A DNA stretch of 64,000 nt from JAPKZH01 sp964537875 (GCA_964537875.1 CAZIDN010000010.1:14104-78103), one strand, 5' to 3'; numbered from the stretch's first letter, positions 45,161-54,476 are shown. A program made the numbers and translations. The notes: generated by a model not told the origin, from the letters alone.

Positions 45161-46858
45161 CTATCGTTTTTGGGGAGGGGCTGGCGGCCTTTGCCAAACG
45201 ATCTTCATGTTGTGTTTGCCCCGGCTCGTGATATCCGGATTGACATCGAGCTTGAGCAGGCCGGGCTTGTTGCCGATGTCTATGGCGACAAGATAGACAA
45301 GCTTCGTCACTTTCTCCATTTTTCTGTAATCGGCTCTTTCCTCGACATCCGTTTCCTGGTGATAATCCTCGGTCGTGCCGCAGAAGAACCAGACGCCCGG
45401 AATGCCGTAGCGGATATACGGATACTGGTCGCTGCGGAAGAAGAAGCGGTCGGGATGCCCGGGGTCTTCAAACTTATAATCCAGCTTGAGATGAATCGAG
45501 CGGTCGTTCATGGCATGGATGCTTTTATCCAGCTCCGTGCTCACCTTGTTCGAGCCGATGAGATAAATGCCGCTAGGATCGTTCCGGGCAATCATGTCTA
45601 AGTTCAGGTTGGCGCTTATTTTTTCCACCGGCACGGGAGAATGCTGGACGAAATAGTAAGCGCCGACGAGCCCTTTCTCTTCGGCCGTATGCCAAACAAA
45701 GATGACCGAACGCTTCGGCCTTTCCACAACGAGCGCCCGAGCCAGCTCGAGCATGGCCGCGGCTCCCGAGCCGTTGTCGTCGGCGCCGGGAAAGATCCGG
45801 GCCTCACGCACGCCGAGATGATCATGATGGGAGCCGATGACTATGTATTCCTCCTTGAGCTTTGGATCGCTCCCAGGCAGATAGGCCACGACATTGGGCG
45901 TCGCGTCCTTGCGCTGTTGAAAGAACACGGCGACTTCAAGCGTTTTTCCCTCAAGACTCTTGGTGGGAAGCTGTTGCCCCTGAGCGATCGTTTCAAACAT
46001 CTTGTCGATCTCGGCCCTGGAAACTCCTAGAACAACAGCGCCCGTTTCGTGGCGGACATCGACCGTATAAAACGGCGATGCGGGAGCCGCTGCCTGGGAT
46101 GGAGCCGCGGGCTGCGACGCCGGGGTCGTCTGGGCTGTCGCAACGGGCCGCGGATTTGTAGTCTCGACGTCCAGAAATCTTAAGCGCTCGGACACGTCAA
46201 ACGTCAACCCTTTCTGGGCAAGGTTGTTTTCGCGCTCGCGGCCGATGATAGTCACAAGACCCAGGGCTCCTTTTTCCCGCAGAATCCGGCTCCATCCTGC
46301 AGGAAGAATGCCGCTCATCGCTGATCTCTGTCCGGATGCCTCGACCGGACGAGGGATATCCAGATAAACGCAGATCTTTCCCCTGAGGTCAACATCGGCA
46401 AACACCTCTGGGTTTGGATTAGCCCCATACACGGCGGACCCGAGAAAAACGAGACCTCCGGCCGCCGTCCACTCCCCAGCGGTGCGGATATTGGTCGTGA
46501 ACGCCTGGGGAAAATAATACCTCTGCTCGCCGGCTTCGCCCATAATACGCAGATAGGATTTGGCCGCGGAAATTGTTGTGACTTCGACCGGCACATCCTG
46601 ATAATACGAGCCGTTGGGCATGAGCGGCTTCAAGCCAATCCTCTCGGCCGCGAGGGCGATATAACGGGAGGCGATATTGAGCTCTGTCGACGGCGCATTG
46701 CGGCCGCGGAATTCCTTGGAACTGAGGAATTTAAGGTACGGCTTCATGTCCTCGGCGCTGATGGCTTTCAGCCCTTTAGTCTGGGCCGCAAGCGGAATCG
46801 AAGATCCGAGAAAAAAGAGTATGGCCAGAAAAAAATGGAAAGTTTTACGCGTTCTCAA
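45161..46858 (-). CDS. Exported M28 zinc aminopeptidase with PA-domain insert
   Basis: A 565-residue peptidase from TTG, chosen because GGAGGG lies 6 bases upstream and a signal peptide starts there (FFLAILFFLGSSIPLAAQ). A protease-associated region (about 120-280, with a Pro/Ala/Gln linker) interrupts the fold. Zinc ligands fit family M28: His and Asp in GSHHDHLG, Asp in GADDNGSG, the Glu pair in TAEEKG, Asp in NLDMIAR, and His in DYHQETD. It should cleave N-terminal residues from peptides in the periplasm or outside. A second, unrelated-branch M28 protein lies at 56.5 kb. Confidence 0.9.
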   Translation of the reverse strand: MRTRKTFHFFLAILFFLGSSIPLAAQTKGLKAISAEDMKPYLKFLSSKEFRGRNAPSTELNIASRYIALAAERIGLKPLMPNGSYYQDVPVEVTTISAAKSYLRIMGEAGEQRYYFPQAFTTNIRTAGEWTAAGGLVFLGSAVYGANPNPEVFADVDLRGKICVYLDIPRPVEASGQRSAMSGILPAGWSRILREKGALGLVTIIGRERENNLAQKGLTFDVSERLRFLDVETTNPRPVATAQTTPASQPAAPSQAAAPASPFYTVDVRHETGAVVLGVSRAEIDKMFETIAQGQQLPTKSLEGKTLEVAVFFQQRKDATPNVVAYLPGSDPKLKEEYIVIGSHHDHLGVREARIFPGADDNGSGAAAMLELARALVVERPKRSVIFVWHTAEEKGLVGAYYFVQHSPVPVEKISANLNLDMIARNDPSGIYLIGSNKVSTELDKSIHAMNDRSIHLKLDYKFEDPGHPDRFFFRSDQYPYIRYGIPGVWFFCGTTEDYHQETDVEERADYRKMEKVTKLVYLVAIDIGNKPGLLKLDVNPDITSRGKHNMKIVWQRPPAPPQKR

Positions 46859-47032
46859 TGCTTCCCTCCTTGACCATGAATTGCTTTCGTATTAAGTCTA
46901 ATATAACAGGAATCCAGCAATGTCAAACGAATCAAGTTGCATCTATCGAAGGAAAGCCTTGATGCCAATACCGGCCAAAATATGTTAAAATATGTTGGGA
47001 TATAAGAGATCCGTTGAAAGGGGGCTTGAGTC

Positions 47033-48157
47033 ATGAAAAGGAAGATTTTCTTTTCTCTGGCTTCAATCTTGACAGCGACGTTATTGATTTTGCCGCCCCT
47101 GAGTGCACAAAAGATTGAAGTAAAAACCGTTGACGGGGTTCAGATCATTTCCAACCCCAAAAAACCAGCCCCTGCCAAAGGCGTTCCAACAAAGCTTACG
47201 CTCATTGAAGACCTAGCTCTCGGGGAAAGCGGAGAAACGGCAGAAATGTTCTCTGAAATAACGGCTTTTATCGTGGATAGGAATGAAAATATCTATATTG
47301 TCGACAGAAAAGAAAATCAGATCAGAGTCTTTGACCGGGCCGGAAAGCTCATCCGGTCATTCGGCAAACAGGGTCAGGGCCCCGGAGAATTCAACCAGCC
47401 CGTAGGGATTCATCTGACTCCAAGCAACGAGCTTTTAATCGAGGATGGCCTCAATCGGCGATTGGCCATATTCACTCCGGAAGGTAAATTCCTTAAAAAT
47501 ATCTCCCTAGGCAAAACGCTCGGCTTGCTCAATATCTATATCGATTCGAAAGGAAATATCATCGGACGAGAATTGTCCACGGCCGATCAAAAGTTCATGT
47601 GGCAGGTTAAAAAATACGATCGCGATTTAAATCCCTTATTTATCGTTGACGCCGTCGAGTTTCAAAATCCTCTTGCCGGAAAAATCAATCCTTTTCTCCA
47701 TATGTTCATGTATGCGCTGGGAGGAAAAGACACGATCATTTACGGAAACCCAAAACGATATGAAATCAAAATATTTTCGCCCGCCGGGAAACTCATGAAA
47801 AAAATCTTGAAGGACTACGATCCCGTAGAAATCTCGGAGGAAGACAAAAAAGAGGGCCTCGCTAAAATCCCTGATTCCGGAATCGGCCTCAAAGAGAGAC
47901 TTGAAATTCCAAAATATTATCCTGCGTATGTCAACTTTATCCTTGATGAAGAAGGGCGGATGTTCGTCAGGACTTATAAAAAAGGAAAAACTAAAAAGGA
48001 ACATTTCTTCGATGTCTTTGACGCGGACGGCCGCTATATCGCAGAAATTCTTTTTAAAATCGATCCTGTATTATGGAAAAATAAAAAACTCTACGGCCAG
48101 GATGAGACAGAAGCTGGCTATAATGTTCTCAAGCGTTTCCGAGTCACCTGGGAATGA
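47033..48157 (+). CDS. Exported 6-bladed beta-propeller protein
   Basis: A 374-residue protein with AAAGGGGG before ATG and a signal peptide (IFFSLASILTATLLIL, cut near LSAQ). NHL-like blades are clear: FIVDRNENIYIVDRKENQIR, VFDRAGKLIRSFGKQGQGPG, EFNQPVGIHL. These match the PF17170 6-bladed propeller group, abundant in Aminicenantes and Bacteroidota. Such proteins bind ligands or partner proteins, and no enzyme motif is seen. It ends 17 bases before a REP-like hairpin. Confidence 0.82.
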   Translation: MKRKIFFSLASILTATLLILPPLSAQKIEVKTVDGVQIISNPKKPAPAKGVPTKLTLIEDLALGESGETAEMFSEITAFIVDRNENIYIVDRKENQIRVFDRAGKLIRSFGKQGQGPGEFNQPVGIHLTPSNELLIEDGLNRRLAIFTPEGKFLKNISLGKTLGLLNIYIDSKGNIIGRELSTADQKFMWQVKKYDRDLNPLFIVDAVEFQNPLAGKINPFLHMFMYALGGKDTIIYGNPKRYEIKIFSPAGKLMKKILKDYDPVEISEEDKKEGLAKIPDSGIGLKERLEIPKYYPAYVNFILDEEGRMFVRTYKKGKTKKEHFFDVFDADGRYIAEILFKIDPVLWKNKKLYGQDETEAGYNVLKRFRVTWE

Positions 48158-48174
48158 AAAACGTACCCGGAGGA

Positions 48175-48243
48175 CGGGGTCAAACCTACTCGTTACGCAA
48201 TATTCTCTCGGGGGCGGATGCGTAATGAGTAGGTTTGACCCCG
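48175..48243. repeat. RAYT/REP-like 69-base hairpin
   Basis: Arms 48175-48199 and 48219-48243 (25 bases each, 24 matching) surround a 19-base loop. The arm begins CGGGGTCAAACCTACTCG. Arms of this type are known next to REP-associated tyrosine transposases (Y1 family), but no such gene is in the window, so this is a non-autonomous copy. It lies between two convergent genes and lacks a T-run. Confidence 0.75.
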
Positions 48244-48249
48244 AAGCGC

Positions 48250-49974
48250 TTATTCCAGTCTCTTGATAATATGCCAGCCGTATTTGGAGGTCCTCGGATC
48301 ATAGACGGCCAAGCCGATGCCGTTGACGGAAAGGCCGAAGCTCACGTCGCCGAAGCTCTTGACCATCCCGGACCGTGAATACTCCTTTTTTGCCTTGTCC
48401 GGCTCCACTCCGAAGTTCGTCATCTTGTAGATTCCGGGATATTCATCATCCGTATATTGTTTGACCATGCCGTCAAAATTTTCGCCCTTCTTGATTCGAT
48501 CCAGGATCTGCTCGGCCAGAGCTTGGGCCTCGTCCGGCGTCCGCTTGACCTTCTCTTCCGGAATCGATCCTTTGAAGGCAATCAGGATATGCTGGACGGC
48601 GATACGGTCCGGCTCTCCGGCGAGCTTTCGAGGCTTTGCGGCTGTGATCAGGTTCTCGACTTCGTCGATCTCTTTGGGAACATTTTTGGTTAAAATCTCG
48701 CAGCCGTCCTTCGTGATAAGCACAGTATCCTCAACTCGAATGCCGATATTCTTTTCCGGATAGTAGAGCGCGGGCTCGATGGCAAACACCATGCCTTCCT
48801 GAAGCGCCTGGACGCGCGTCCCGACATCATGGACGCACATACCGACAAAATGGCCGAATCCTCCCCTGAGGCCGCGGCTATCGAGTCCCTTTTTCTTCAG
48901 AACATCCTCCACGTGTTTCTGGACATCTGCCGGCGTGGCGCCCGGCTTGTAGGCTTCGATGCAGGCCTTCTCCACTTCGAGCACGACCTGATACACCTCA
49001 CTCTGTTCCTGGGTGAAGTTGCCTGAGACAGGCCATGTTCTTGTAATATCCGTGCAGAGCTGATCGAGGTCGGCGCCGAAATCCATCAATACGAGGTCTC
49101 CGGCCGCGGTCTTTCGAGCGTTCTTTTCGTAATGCCAGACGCAGGTATTCGGGCCGGAGCCGACGATCGGCGGATAAGCGGGGCCCTTCGCTCCTCCTCT
49201 CAGCACCACCTGCATGGCAGCCGCCTCGATCTCATATTCGAAGACGCCGGGTCGCGAAGCCAACATGGCCTGCTTGACAGCCTCTGCTGAAATCTTGCCG
49301 TTCCGCCGCATCACACTGATCTCCTCGGCGCTCTTGATCATGCGTAGGGCGTCAATGTGCGGCGTAATATCCTTGATTTCAAAGGAGGGATATCGTTCTT
49401 TGAGCTTCTGGATGCGATTATTGTCGAGCGAGATCTGGTCGTTGTAATGGATGCGGTTTTTCCGCCCGATAAAGAGAGCGACTTCGCTGCGGGAGGTTTC
49501 CACGGTGTCCCCAGGCTGGAGCCGCAGGTAAGCCGGGGAAAAGCTTCGCATATTCCGAGAGATAAATTCATCGAAATACGTGACATCATAAAGATTGGCC
49601 AGCCCGGTCTTTTCCTTGGCTTTCTCGTCATTGAGGAGGTTCGGCCCGCCCACCATTTCTTCTCGGGCAGTCTGGCGGGGAAGAAAAAGATGGGTTTCTC
49701 CTGTTTTAGCGTTCATAACGAGAATAGCGCCCATGTCTTCGATGCCGGTGAAATAGAAAAAGTCATTGTCCTGCCGGAAATGCGCCCCCGGTTGAAACAT
49801 GGTCTCGCCGAAAAGGACGATCATTCCTTCCTTGGCGCGGTCGGCCAAGGCTTTGCGCCGGCGCATGAATTCGTCTTTGGTATAGCCGGTCCGCTGGGCA
49901 AAGGAAAAAACTAGCATGAGATGTAAAAGAAATAAGGACACGAATAAATACTTGGGTGCTTTCTTGATTGTCAT
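48250..49974 (-). CDS. Exported aminopeptidase P-like M24 peptidase fused to a parvulin (PpiC) domain
   Basis: A 574-residue protein with AAGGAGG before ATG and an N-terminal signal segment (LFVSLFLLHLMLVFSFAQ). Residues about 30-170 are the aminopeptidase P N-domain (FRQDNDFFYFTGIE). Residues 195-440 are the pita-bread domain: DFGADLDQLCTDITRTW (two metal Asp), FGHFVGMCVHD (His), AIEPALYY (Glu) and RVEDTVLI (Glu). The last 115 residues form a parvulin-type prolyl isomerase domain: VQHILIAFKG, ALAEQILDRIKKGENFDGMV, YGWHIIKRLE. The fusion pairs an X-Pro peptidase with a prolyl isomerase. A reading error is unlikely, since the frame is continuous. Confidence 0.9.
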   Translation of the reverse strand: MTIKKAPKYLFVSLFLLHLMLVFSFAQRTGYTKDEFMRRRKALADRAKEGMIVLFGETMFQPGAHFRQDNDFFYFTGIEDMGAILVMNAKTGETHLFLPRQTAREEMVGGPNLLNDEKAKEKTGLANLYDVTYFDEFISRNMRSFSPAYLRLQPGDTVETSRSEVALFIGRKNRIHYNDQISLDNNRIQKLKERYPSFEIKDITPHIDALRMIKSAEEISVMRRNGKISAEAVKQAMLASRPGVFEYEIEAAAMQVVLRGGAKGPAYPPIVGSGPNTCVWHYEKNARKTAAGDLVLMDFGADLDQLCTDITRTWPVSGNFTQEQSEVYQVVLEVEKACIEAYKPGATPADVQKHVEDVLKKKGLDSRGLRGGFGHFVGMCVHDVGTRVQALQEGMVFAIEPALYYPEKNIGIRVEDTVLITKDGCEILTKNVPKEIDEVENLITAAKPRKLAGEPDRIAVQHILIAFKGSIPEEKVKRTPDEAQALAEQILDRIKKGENFDGMVKQYTDDEYPGIYKMTNFGVEPDKAKKEYSRSGMVKSFGDVSFGLSVNGIGLAVYDPRTSKYGWHIIKRLE

Positions 49975-50117
49975 CAGTGCCTCCTTGCCCGAAGATCACG
50001 CCTTAGATCGTTTCTATTGTTTTTAAGCCATTCCTTTTCCGAAATCCGGCCATAAGACCAAAAAAAGAGAACCATGTGTTTCTTGTCGCTCAACTCGATC
50101 ACGGATGATAAAACCCT

Positions 50118-50696
50118 TTAGGCCGCGGTCCGGGCGATAGAGATAATCTTGATCGGCGGCGTTAAGTTCTGGTTTTCCTTCGGCGATTGATGGATCTTTT
50201 TGACAACGTCCATGCCGGCGACGACCTTACCGAAAGCGGCGAATCCCTGGCCGTCCTTGTTGCGCCTGCCGCCGAAATCGAGCTCGGGCTGGTCACCGAC
50301 GCAAAAAAAGAAGCTGGAGGTGGCGCTGTCCGGGCCTCCCCTGGCCATGGAGATGGCGCCGTTGATATGCTTAATACCGGTAACCGAGGTCCGTTCGAGC
50401 GGGATCGCCGGAAATTCCTTATCATTAGCAAGCTGGCCGCCCTGGATGACTTCGATCTTGATCTCGTCCTTGGGCTGATTGTCCATGGTCACCGTCCGAA
50501 AGAAAGCGGTGCCGTCATAGAGCTTATTATCGACATATTTCAGAAAATTGGCCGCCGTGATCGGAGCCGTATCGGCAAATATCTCAACGGTGATATCGCC
50601 CTGCACGGTTTTGATCAGGACCTTGGGATTCTGCGCTGCGTTGGCCATAGGAATTGCCAATAGCATAAGAGCCAATAACGGGAAAATTCTTTTCAT
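50118..50696 (-). CDS. Exported cyclophilin-type peptidyl-prolyl isomerase
   Basis: A 192-residue protein. The ATG at 50696 follows AAGGAGG at good spacing and starts a signal peptide (RIFPLLALMLLAIPMANA). The cyclophilin fold shows LIKTVQGDITVEIF, PITAANFLKYV, YDGTAFFRTV (catalytic Arg in FFRT), QGG and ISMARGGPDSATSSFFFCVG. The usual Trp of eukaryotic enzymes is absent, as in bacterial ones. It assists folding of exported proteins. Its neighbour at 48.3 kb also carries a prolyl isomerase domain. Confidence 0.92.
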   Translation of the reverse strand: MKRIFPLLALMLLAIPMANAAQNPKVLIKTVQGDITVEIFADTAPITAANFLKYVDNKLYDGTAFFRTVTMDNQPKDEIKIEVIQGGQLANDKEFPAIPLERTSVTGIKHINGAISMARGGPDSATSSFFFCVGDQPELDFGGRRNKDGQGFAAFGKVVAGMDVVKKIHQSPKENQNLTPPIKIISIARTAA

Positions 50697-50790
50697 TCGG
50701 GACCTCCTTCGGCGATGTTTCAGGAAAGGCACTTCCTAGAGTTTATTAAAGAGGGAAAAGCAAAGTCAAACTCCAATATCTGACCGTAAG

Positions 50791-50950
50791 AATCTCCGTT
50801 TATGTGATTTTTTATCGGTGCCGGAATCCCCCCTGAGGTCCCCATAGCGGAGGGGGGACCCGTCGGCTTTTCGACGGGGGGAACCGCCGGGACTGGTTCC
50901 CCAGGGGGCAGGGGGGGATTCCGGCACCGATAAAAAATCGCATAAAGGTT
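50791..50950. repeat. Palindromic MITE-like element, subfamily 2, copy B
   Basis: About 160 bases. Outer arms 50801-50834 and 50911-50944 are nearly perfect inverted repeats (beginning TATGTGATTTTTTATCGGTG, one mismatch seen). The core 50844-50902 is shared with the other three copies. The left flank CGTAAGAATCTCCGTTTATG is also found beside copy C, but there the core is in the opposite orientation. The rest of the 510-base gap (50951-51206) is AT-rich with a possible -10. Confidence 0.8.
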
Positions 50951-51179
50951 TAAAAACATTGATTTCAATCGTTCATCATCTTGCTCCCGGCTCCGATTAT
51001 TTTTATAATGCCCCTAGAAAAGAAAATATGTCGGATCAGTAGTGCCCCATCTGTGATTTTAATAAGTCGCATATCATGCATATATTACACAGATTACGGC
51101 CGATTTACGGCGTAATCGATTTGAACTCAAATTCTATTTTCTTTCTTTGTAACTCCAATTATTTCAACACGTATTTTTG

Positions 51180-51185
51180 TATAAT
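51180..51185 (+). promoter_or_regulatory. Possible -10 box (TATAAT) of the Nramp-like gene
   Basis: A perfect TATAAT lies 22 bases before the ATG at 51207, in AT-rich DNA. No good -35 is seen at 16-18 bases, so support is only partial. Confidence 0.35.
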
Positions 51186-51206
51186 ATTCTTAATGGGACA
51201 GCACTG

Positions 51207-52592
51207 ATGTCGGATCATAAAGTGGAAGGGTCTGTTCATCCCAGCGACGGCCTCAAGCGCGGCCTCCCCATGGTGGAAGCGCGGGACGCTGAATCGCTGG
51301 AAGCGGAACGTCATTTTCTCCGGGAGATCGATGCCCGGCCGCATTTCTGGCAGCGCTGGCGGGGATATTGGAAGCTGACGGGCCCGGGATGGGTCCAGAG
51401 CGCTTTAACGCTCGGCGCAGGTTCCGCGGGTTCGACGATCATGGCCGGCGCCGTGTATGGCTACAAGCTGCTTTGGGTGCAGCCGGTGGCCATGTTTCTG
51501 GGCGTCGTCATGTTTGCGGCCATAGGTCACCAGCTTGTTGTCACCCGCGCCCGTCCGTATGACGCCTTCATGAAAAGGCTTCATCCAAGCCTGGCTCTTC
51601 TCTGGGGAGCGAGTGTCCTTCTGGCTTCGATCGTCTGGCAGTTCCCCCAATACTCGCTCGGGACTGCGGTGCTCAAAGATATTTTTGCGGTGGCCGGTCT
51701 CGCCGTCCCAAAAGGCATAATCGCTCTAGCCCTGCTTGGGCCGGGGACGGCGGTCTGTTGGAGCTACGGACGAGGAAGCCGCCGAGCGATCCGCGTCTTC
51801 GAAAGGATTTTGAAATACCTTCTCCTGTTCATGGTCGCCGCTTTCTTGCTCGTGGTCATTAAGACGGGCGTCAACTGGGAGGAAACATTCAAAGGCCTGT
51901 TCTACTTTTATATTCCGAAAAGCCGCGAAGGCATAACGATTGTCCTGGGCATGCTCGGCGCCGCCGTCGGCGTCAACATGACATTTCTCTATCCTTATAC
52001 TCTCCTGGCACGTGGCTGGGGAAAGGAGCACCGGCGCCTCAAGAATTTCGACCTGGGCGTCTCGATGTTTCTCCCCTTTGTCCTGGCCACGGGCTTAGTC
52101 ACGATGGCCTGCGCAAACACTTTGTTTGTCCAAGGGATCAAGGTCCAGGGTGCGGTGGACGCCGCCCATGCCCTCCAGCCGCTGGTTGGGCTGACCGTTG
52201 GCCGGATCGTATTTTCGCTCGGCATTCTGAGCATGTGCTTCACGACGCTCGTCATCGAGATGCTCATTTGCGGATTCGTCCTGAGCGAGATGTTCAATTT
52301 CGAGCTGCACGGCTGGAAGTATAAGGCCAGCACGATGCTGGCCAACATCGGCATTCTCGGCGCATTTTACGCCATGCCTTTTTGGCTCCCCGTCATCACC
52401 TCTTCGTTCAATCTCCTGATGATGCCGGTGACGTACATCTGTTTCTTCATTCTCCAGAACAAAAGGTGCTATCTGGGCGACGAAGCCTCCCGCTTGCGGA
52501 GCTTCAAGGACATCGCCTGGAATTTCCTGTTGATCCTGGCCATCCTGGCCGTCGCGGCGGGAGCGGCGGTCAAGATTATCTCCCTGTTTTAG
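51207..52592 (+). CDS. Divergent Nramp-family metal-ion transporter
   Basis: A 461-residue membrane protein with about 11 helices. The ATG at 51207 is taken over an upstream frame extension, although its ribosome site is weak. The first helix reads GPGWVQSALTLGAGSAGSTI, where true Nramp proteins have DPGN; here it is GAGS. The helix-6 motif MPH is also missing (NMTFLYPYTLLARGW instead). These residues bind Mn/Fe in classical Nramp transporters, so the substrate probably differs, as in the magnesium-transporting Nramp relatives. About 60 polar residues precede helix 1. It stands alone in the window. Confidence 0.82.
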   Translation: MSDHKVEGSVHPSDGLKRGLPMVEARDAESLEAERHFLREIDARPHFWQRWRGYWKLTGPGWVQSALTLGAGSAGSTIMAGAVYGYKLLWVQPVAMFLGVVMFAAIGHQLVVTRARPYDAFMKRLHPSLALLWGASVLLASIVWQFPQYSLGTAVLKDIFAVAGLAVPKGIIALALLGPGTAVCWSYGRGSRRAIRVFERILKYLLLFMVAAFLLVVIKTGVNWEETFKGLFYFYIPKSREGITIVLGMLGAAVGVNMTFLYPYTLLARGWGKEHRRLKNFDLGVSMFLPFVLATGLVTMACANTLFVQGIKVQGAVDAAHALQPLVGLTVGRIVFSLGILSMCFTTLVIEMLICGFVLSEMFNFELHGWKYKASTMLANIGILGAFYAMPFWLPVITSSFNLLMMPVTYICFFILQNKRCYLGDEASRLRSFKDIAWNFLLILAILAVAAGAAVKIISLF

Positions 52593-52631
52593 GGAACGCC
52601 TGAGCTAGAAAGAAGACTTCAAAAACATTCT

Positions 52632-54371
52632 CTATTTTTTCTCCCGGATTCTCCGTTCGGCGGCTTCGGTTATCTCCTCAGGATAGCCGACGTGGCGCAA
52701 CAGCTTGATCGCATTCCGGGTCTCGGCTGGGCCTTCGCGTAATTGATAATTGAAAAGGATTCCCCGTTCGCCGATTTCTTCCTGGAAATGATAATTGATG
52801 TAGAAATCGGTTACGAGTTGGGTGAGCTCAAGATCGTGCGTCGTGGCCAAGACCAGGCCGTTTTGCTTTGCCAAGTAGACAAGGACTTCCGCTGAAGCAG
52901 AAATCCTTTCGAGCGAGTTGGTCCCCCGAAAAACTTCATCGACGAGGCAAAGACAGGGAATTTCTTGACGAGAGGCACGAAGAATCCGCAGCAGGGCTAG
53001 AATTTCGTCCAGATAATAGCTTTTGCCTTCGATAATGTTGTCCTTTCGACCGATGAGGGTTACGACGTTGAAGAAGGAAGCGCTGAATTTTTTCGCCAGG
53101 CAAAAATGGAGGGTCTCGGCGAGAATCATATTGACGCCAAGAGCTTTCAGGAAAATCGTTTTCCCCGACATGTTGGATCCGGTGATCAGCACCCCTCCCT
53201 TTCTCAAGGAAATAGAATTCGGCACGGGCTTCTCCAACAAGGGATGGACGACATCTTCGATATCGAGGAAGGGGCTCGAATCCGTAAGCGCCGGCTCTAC
53301 ACATGCTTTCATTCCGTACCTATAGGAGGCCGCGGCAACGATCGCGTCCAGGAAGCCGATTGTTTCATAGAGGTCTCGAAGTTGGCTCTCGTATCTTGCC
53401 ATGAGCTTCAAGAATGAATGAAAGGCTCGGACCTCGATCAAAAAAAGGATATTGAGATATTCAATCAGAGCATTATTCTCACCCAGACTCAATAAGGTTG
53501 TTTTCGGGGCGATTCGGGAAACTTTATCCAGGGCTAGCTTCAATCGTATCCGATACGGTTCCAGGACTGGATCCCGGAGGCTGCTGAGACGAGAGGCGCA
53601 CTTGACCATCCTTCCTAAATAGCGGATGGAAGGAAGATCCTCGGAAAATTTTCGTTTGGTCCGGTAATGAATCACCATATTGCCTAACGATAGGGCAATA
53701 AGTCCAATCCAGCCCAGGCTGTAACCCAGCAGGCCCAGCAAAACAAAAAAGGGAACAAAGAGCAGAATCGCGCAATAAAGAAAAGCTGACTTATTGGGGG
53801 CAGGACGCGCGTCCCATAACAGGTCAACGAAATATCTTCCTCCGCCTTTGCCCAGCTTCGATAAAATGACCTGAATCCCTTCCCGCATAATCTGATCTTG
53901 GAGAACGTGGCTGATCATGCGGCTCCGCTCTTCAAGCGGGTTCTTGGAAAAGAGAGGATGCCGAAGCAAGGCATAAAGAACTTGCTGGCCCGGAATGGTC
54001 AAGGTCTGATTCAACTTTCCATAAATAACATCCATGTCCAGATCGTTCCAGGTCCGGTCGTCAACCTTATATTTTGAATCTCGAATTGCCGCTATTTTTT
54101 TGAAATATTTGCTGATCTCGGATGAGTCTGTTTCGTGAATATCGCAAACGCCCCATTTCTTCCTTAGAGACGCGAGCCGCTTATATTCCCGCGATTCCTG
54201 GAAACTTTTGATGATGAGGTATCCAAGAGGCAAAGCGACGATTGATCCTAAAAAATAGACACGGTTCAGGAAAAAGCCAAGCGCGGCTGAAGCCGCAAGA
54301 ACGGCCACGATCACAAAGACAAGGACAGCGATCTTTTTGCGAAAATATCCCGTATCCTTCACCTTTGACAA
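52632..54371 (-). CDS. Membrane-bound MutS-like ATPase
   Basis: A 579-residue protein. Two pairs of hydrophobic segments (about 12-60 and 195-235) put it in the membrane. The C-terminal third is the MutS ATPase domain: Walker A GSNMSGKTIFLKALG, Walker B CLCLVDEVFRGTNSLER and the His-containing ATTHDLELT. The mismatch-recognition domain I with its Phe-x-Glu is missing, and the clamp region is short. It therefore cannot be classical mismatch repair MutS. The function of membrane MutS relatives is unknown. The start is uncertain: TTG at 54371 or GTG at 54362, neither with a clear ribosome site. A TATAAT (54380-54385, minus strand) lies just upstream. Confidence 0.83.
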   Translation of the reverse strand: MSKVKDTGYFRKKIAVLVFVIVAVLAASAALGFFLNRVYFLGSIVALPLGYLIIKSFQESREYKRLASLRKKWGVCDIHETDSSEISKYFKKIAAIRDSKYKVDDRTWNDLDMDVIYGKLNQTLTIPGQQVLYALLRHPLFSKNPLEERSRMISHVLQDQIMREGIQVILSKLGKGGGRYFVDLLWDARPAPNKSAFLYCAILLFVPFFVLLGLLGYSLGWIGLIALSLGNMVIHYRTKRKFSEDLPSIRYLGRMVKCASRLSSLRDPVLEPYRIRLKLALDKVSRIAPKTTLLSLGENNALIEYLNILFLIEVRAFHSFLKLMARYESQLRDLYETIGFLDAIVAAASYRYGMKACVEPALTDSSPFLDIEDVVHPLLEKPVPNSISLRKGGVLITGSNMSGKTIFLKALGVNMILAETLHFCLAKKFSASFFNVVTLIGRKDNIIEGKSYYLDEILALLRILRASRQEIPCLCLVDEVFRGTNSLERISASAEVLVYLAKQNGLVLATTHDLELTQLVTDFYINYHFQEEIGERGILFNYQLREGPAETRNAIKLLRHVGYPEEITEAAERRIREKK

Positions 54372-54414
54372 TATAATATATTATACGGAAAATATGCAGC
54401 AAAGTTGTAGCCGC

Positions 54415-54443
54415 TTGACTTTAGGTCGGCCAAGATATTTAAT
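54415..54443 (+). promoter_or_regulatory. Sigma70-like promoter of the esterase gene
   Basis: TTGACT (54415-54420), a 17-base spacer and TTTAAT (54438-54443) lie upstream of GGAGGAGGG and the ATG at 54477. The leader would be about 27 nt. It is divergent from the MutS-like gene. Confidence 0.65.
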
Positions 54444-54476
54444 TTCAGGCAACAATATTTGGAGGAGGGAGACGCT

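Noticed and set aside
50720..50968. Small Pro-rich frame between cyclophilin and the Nramp-like gene
   Set aside because: It translates repeat copy B.
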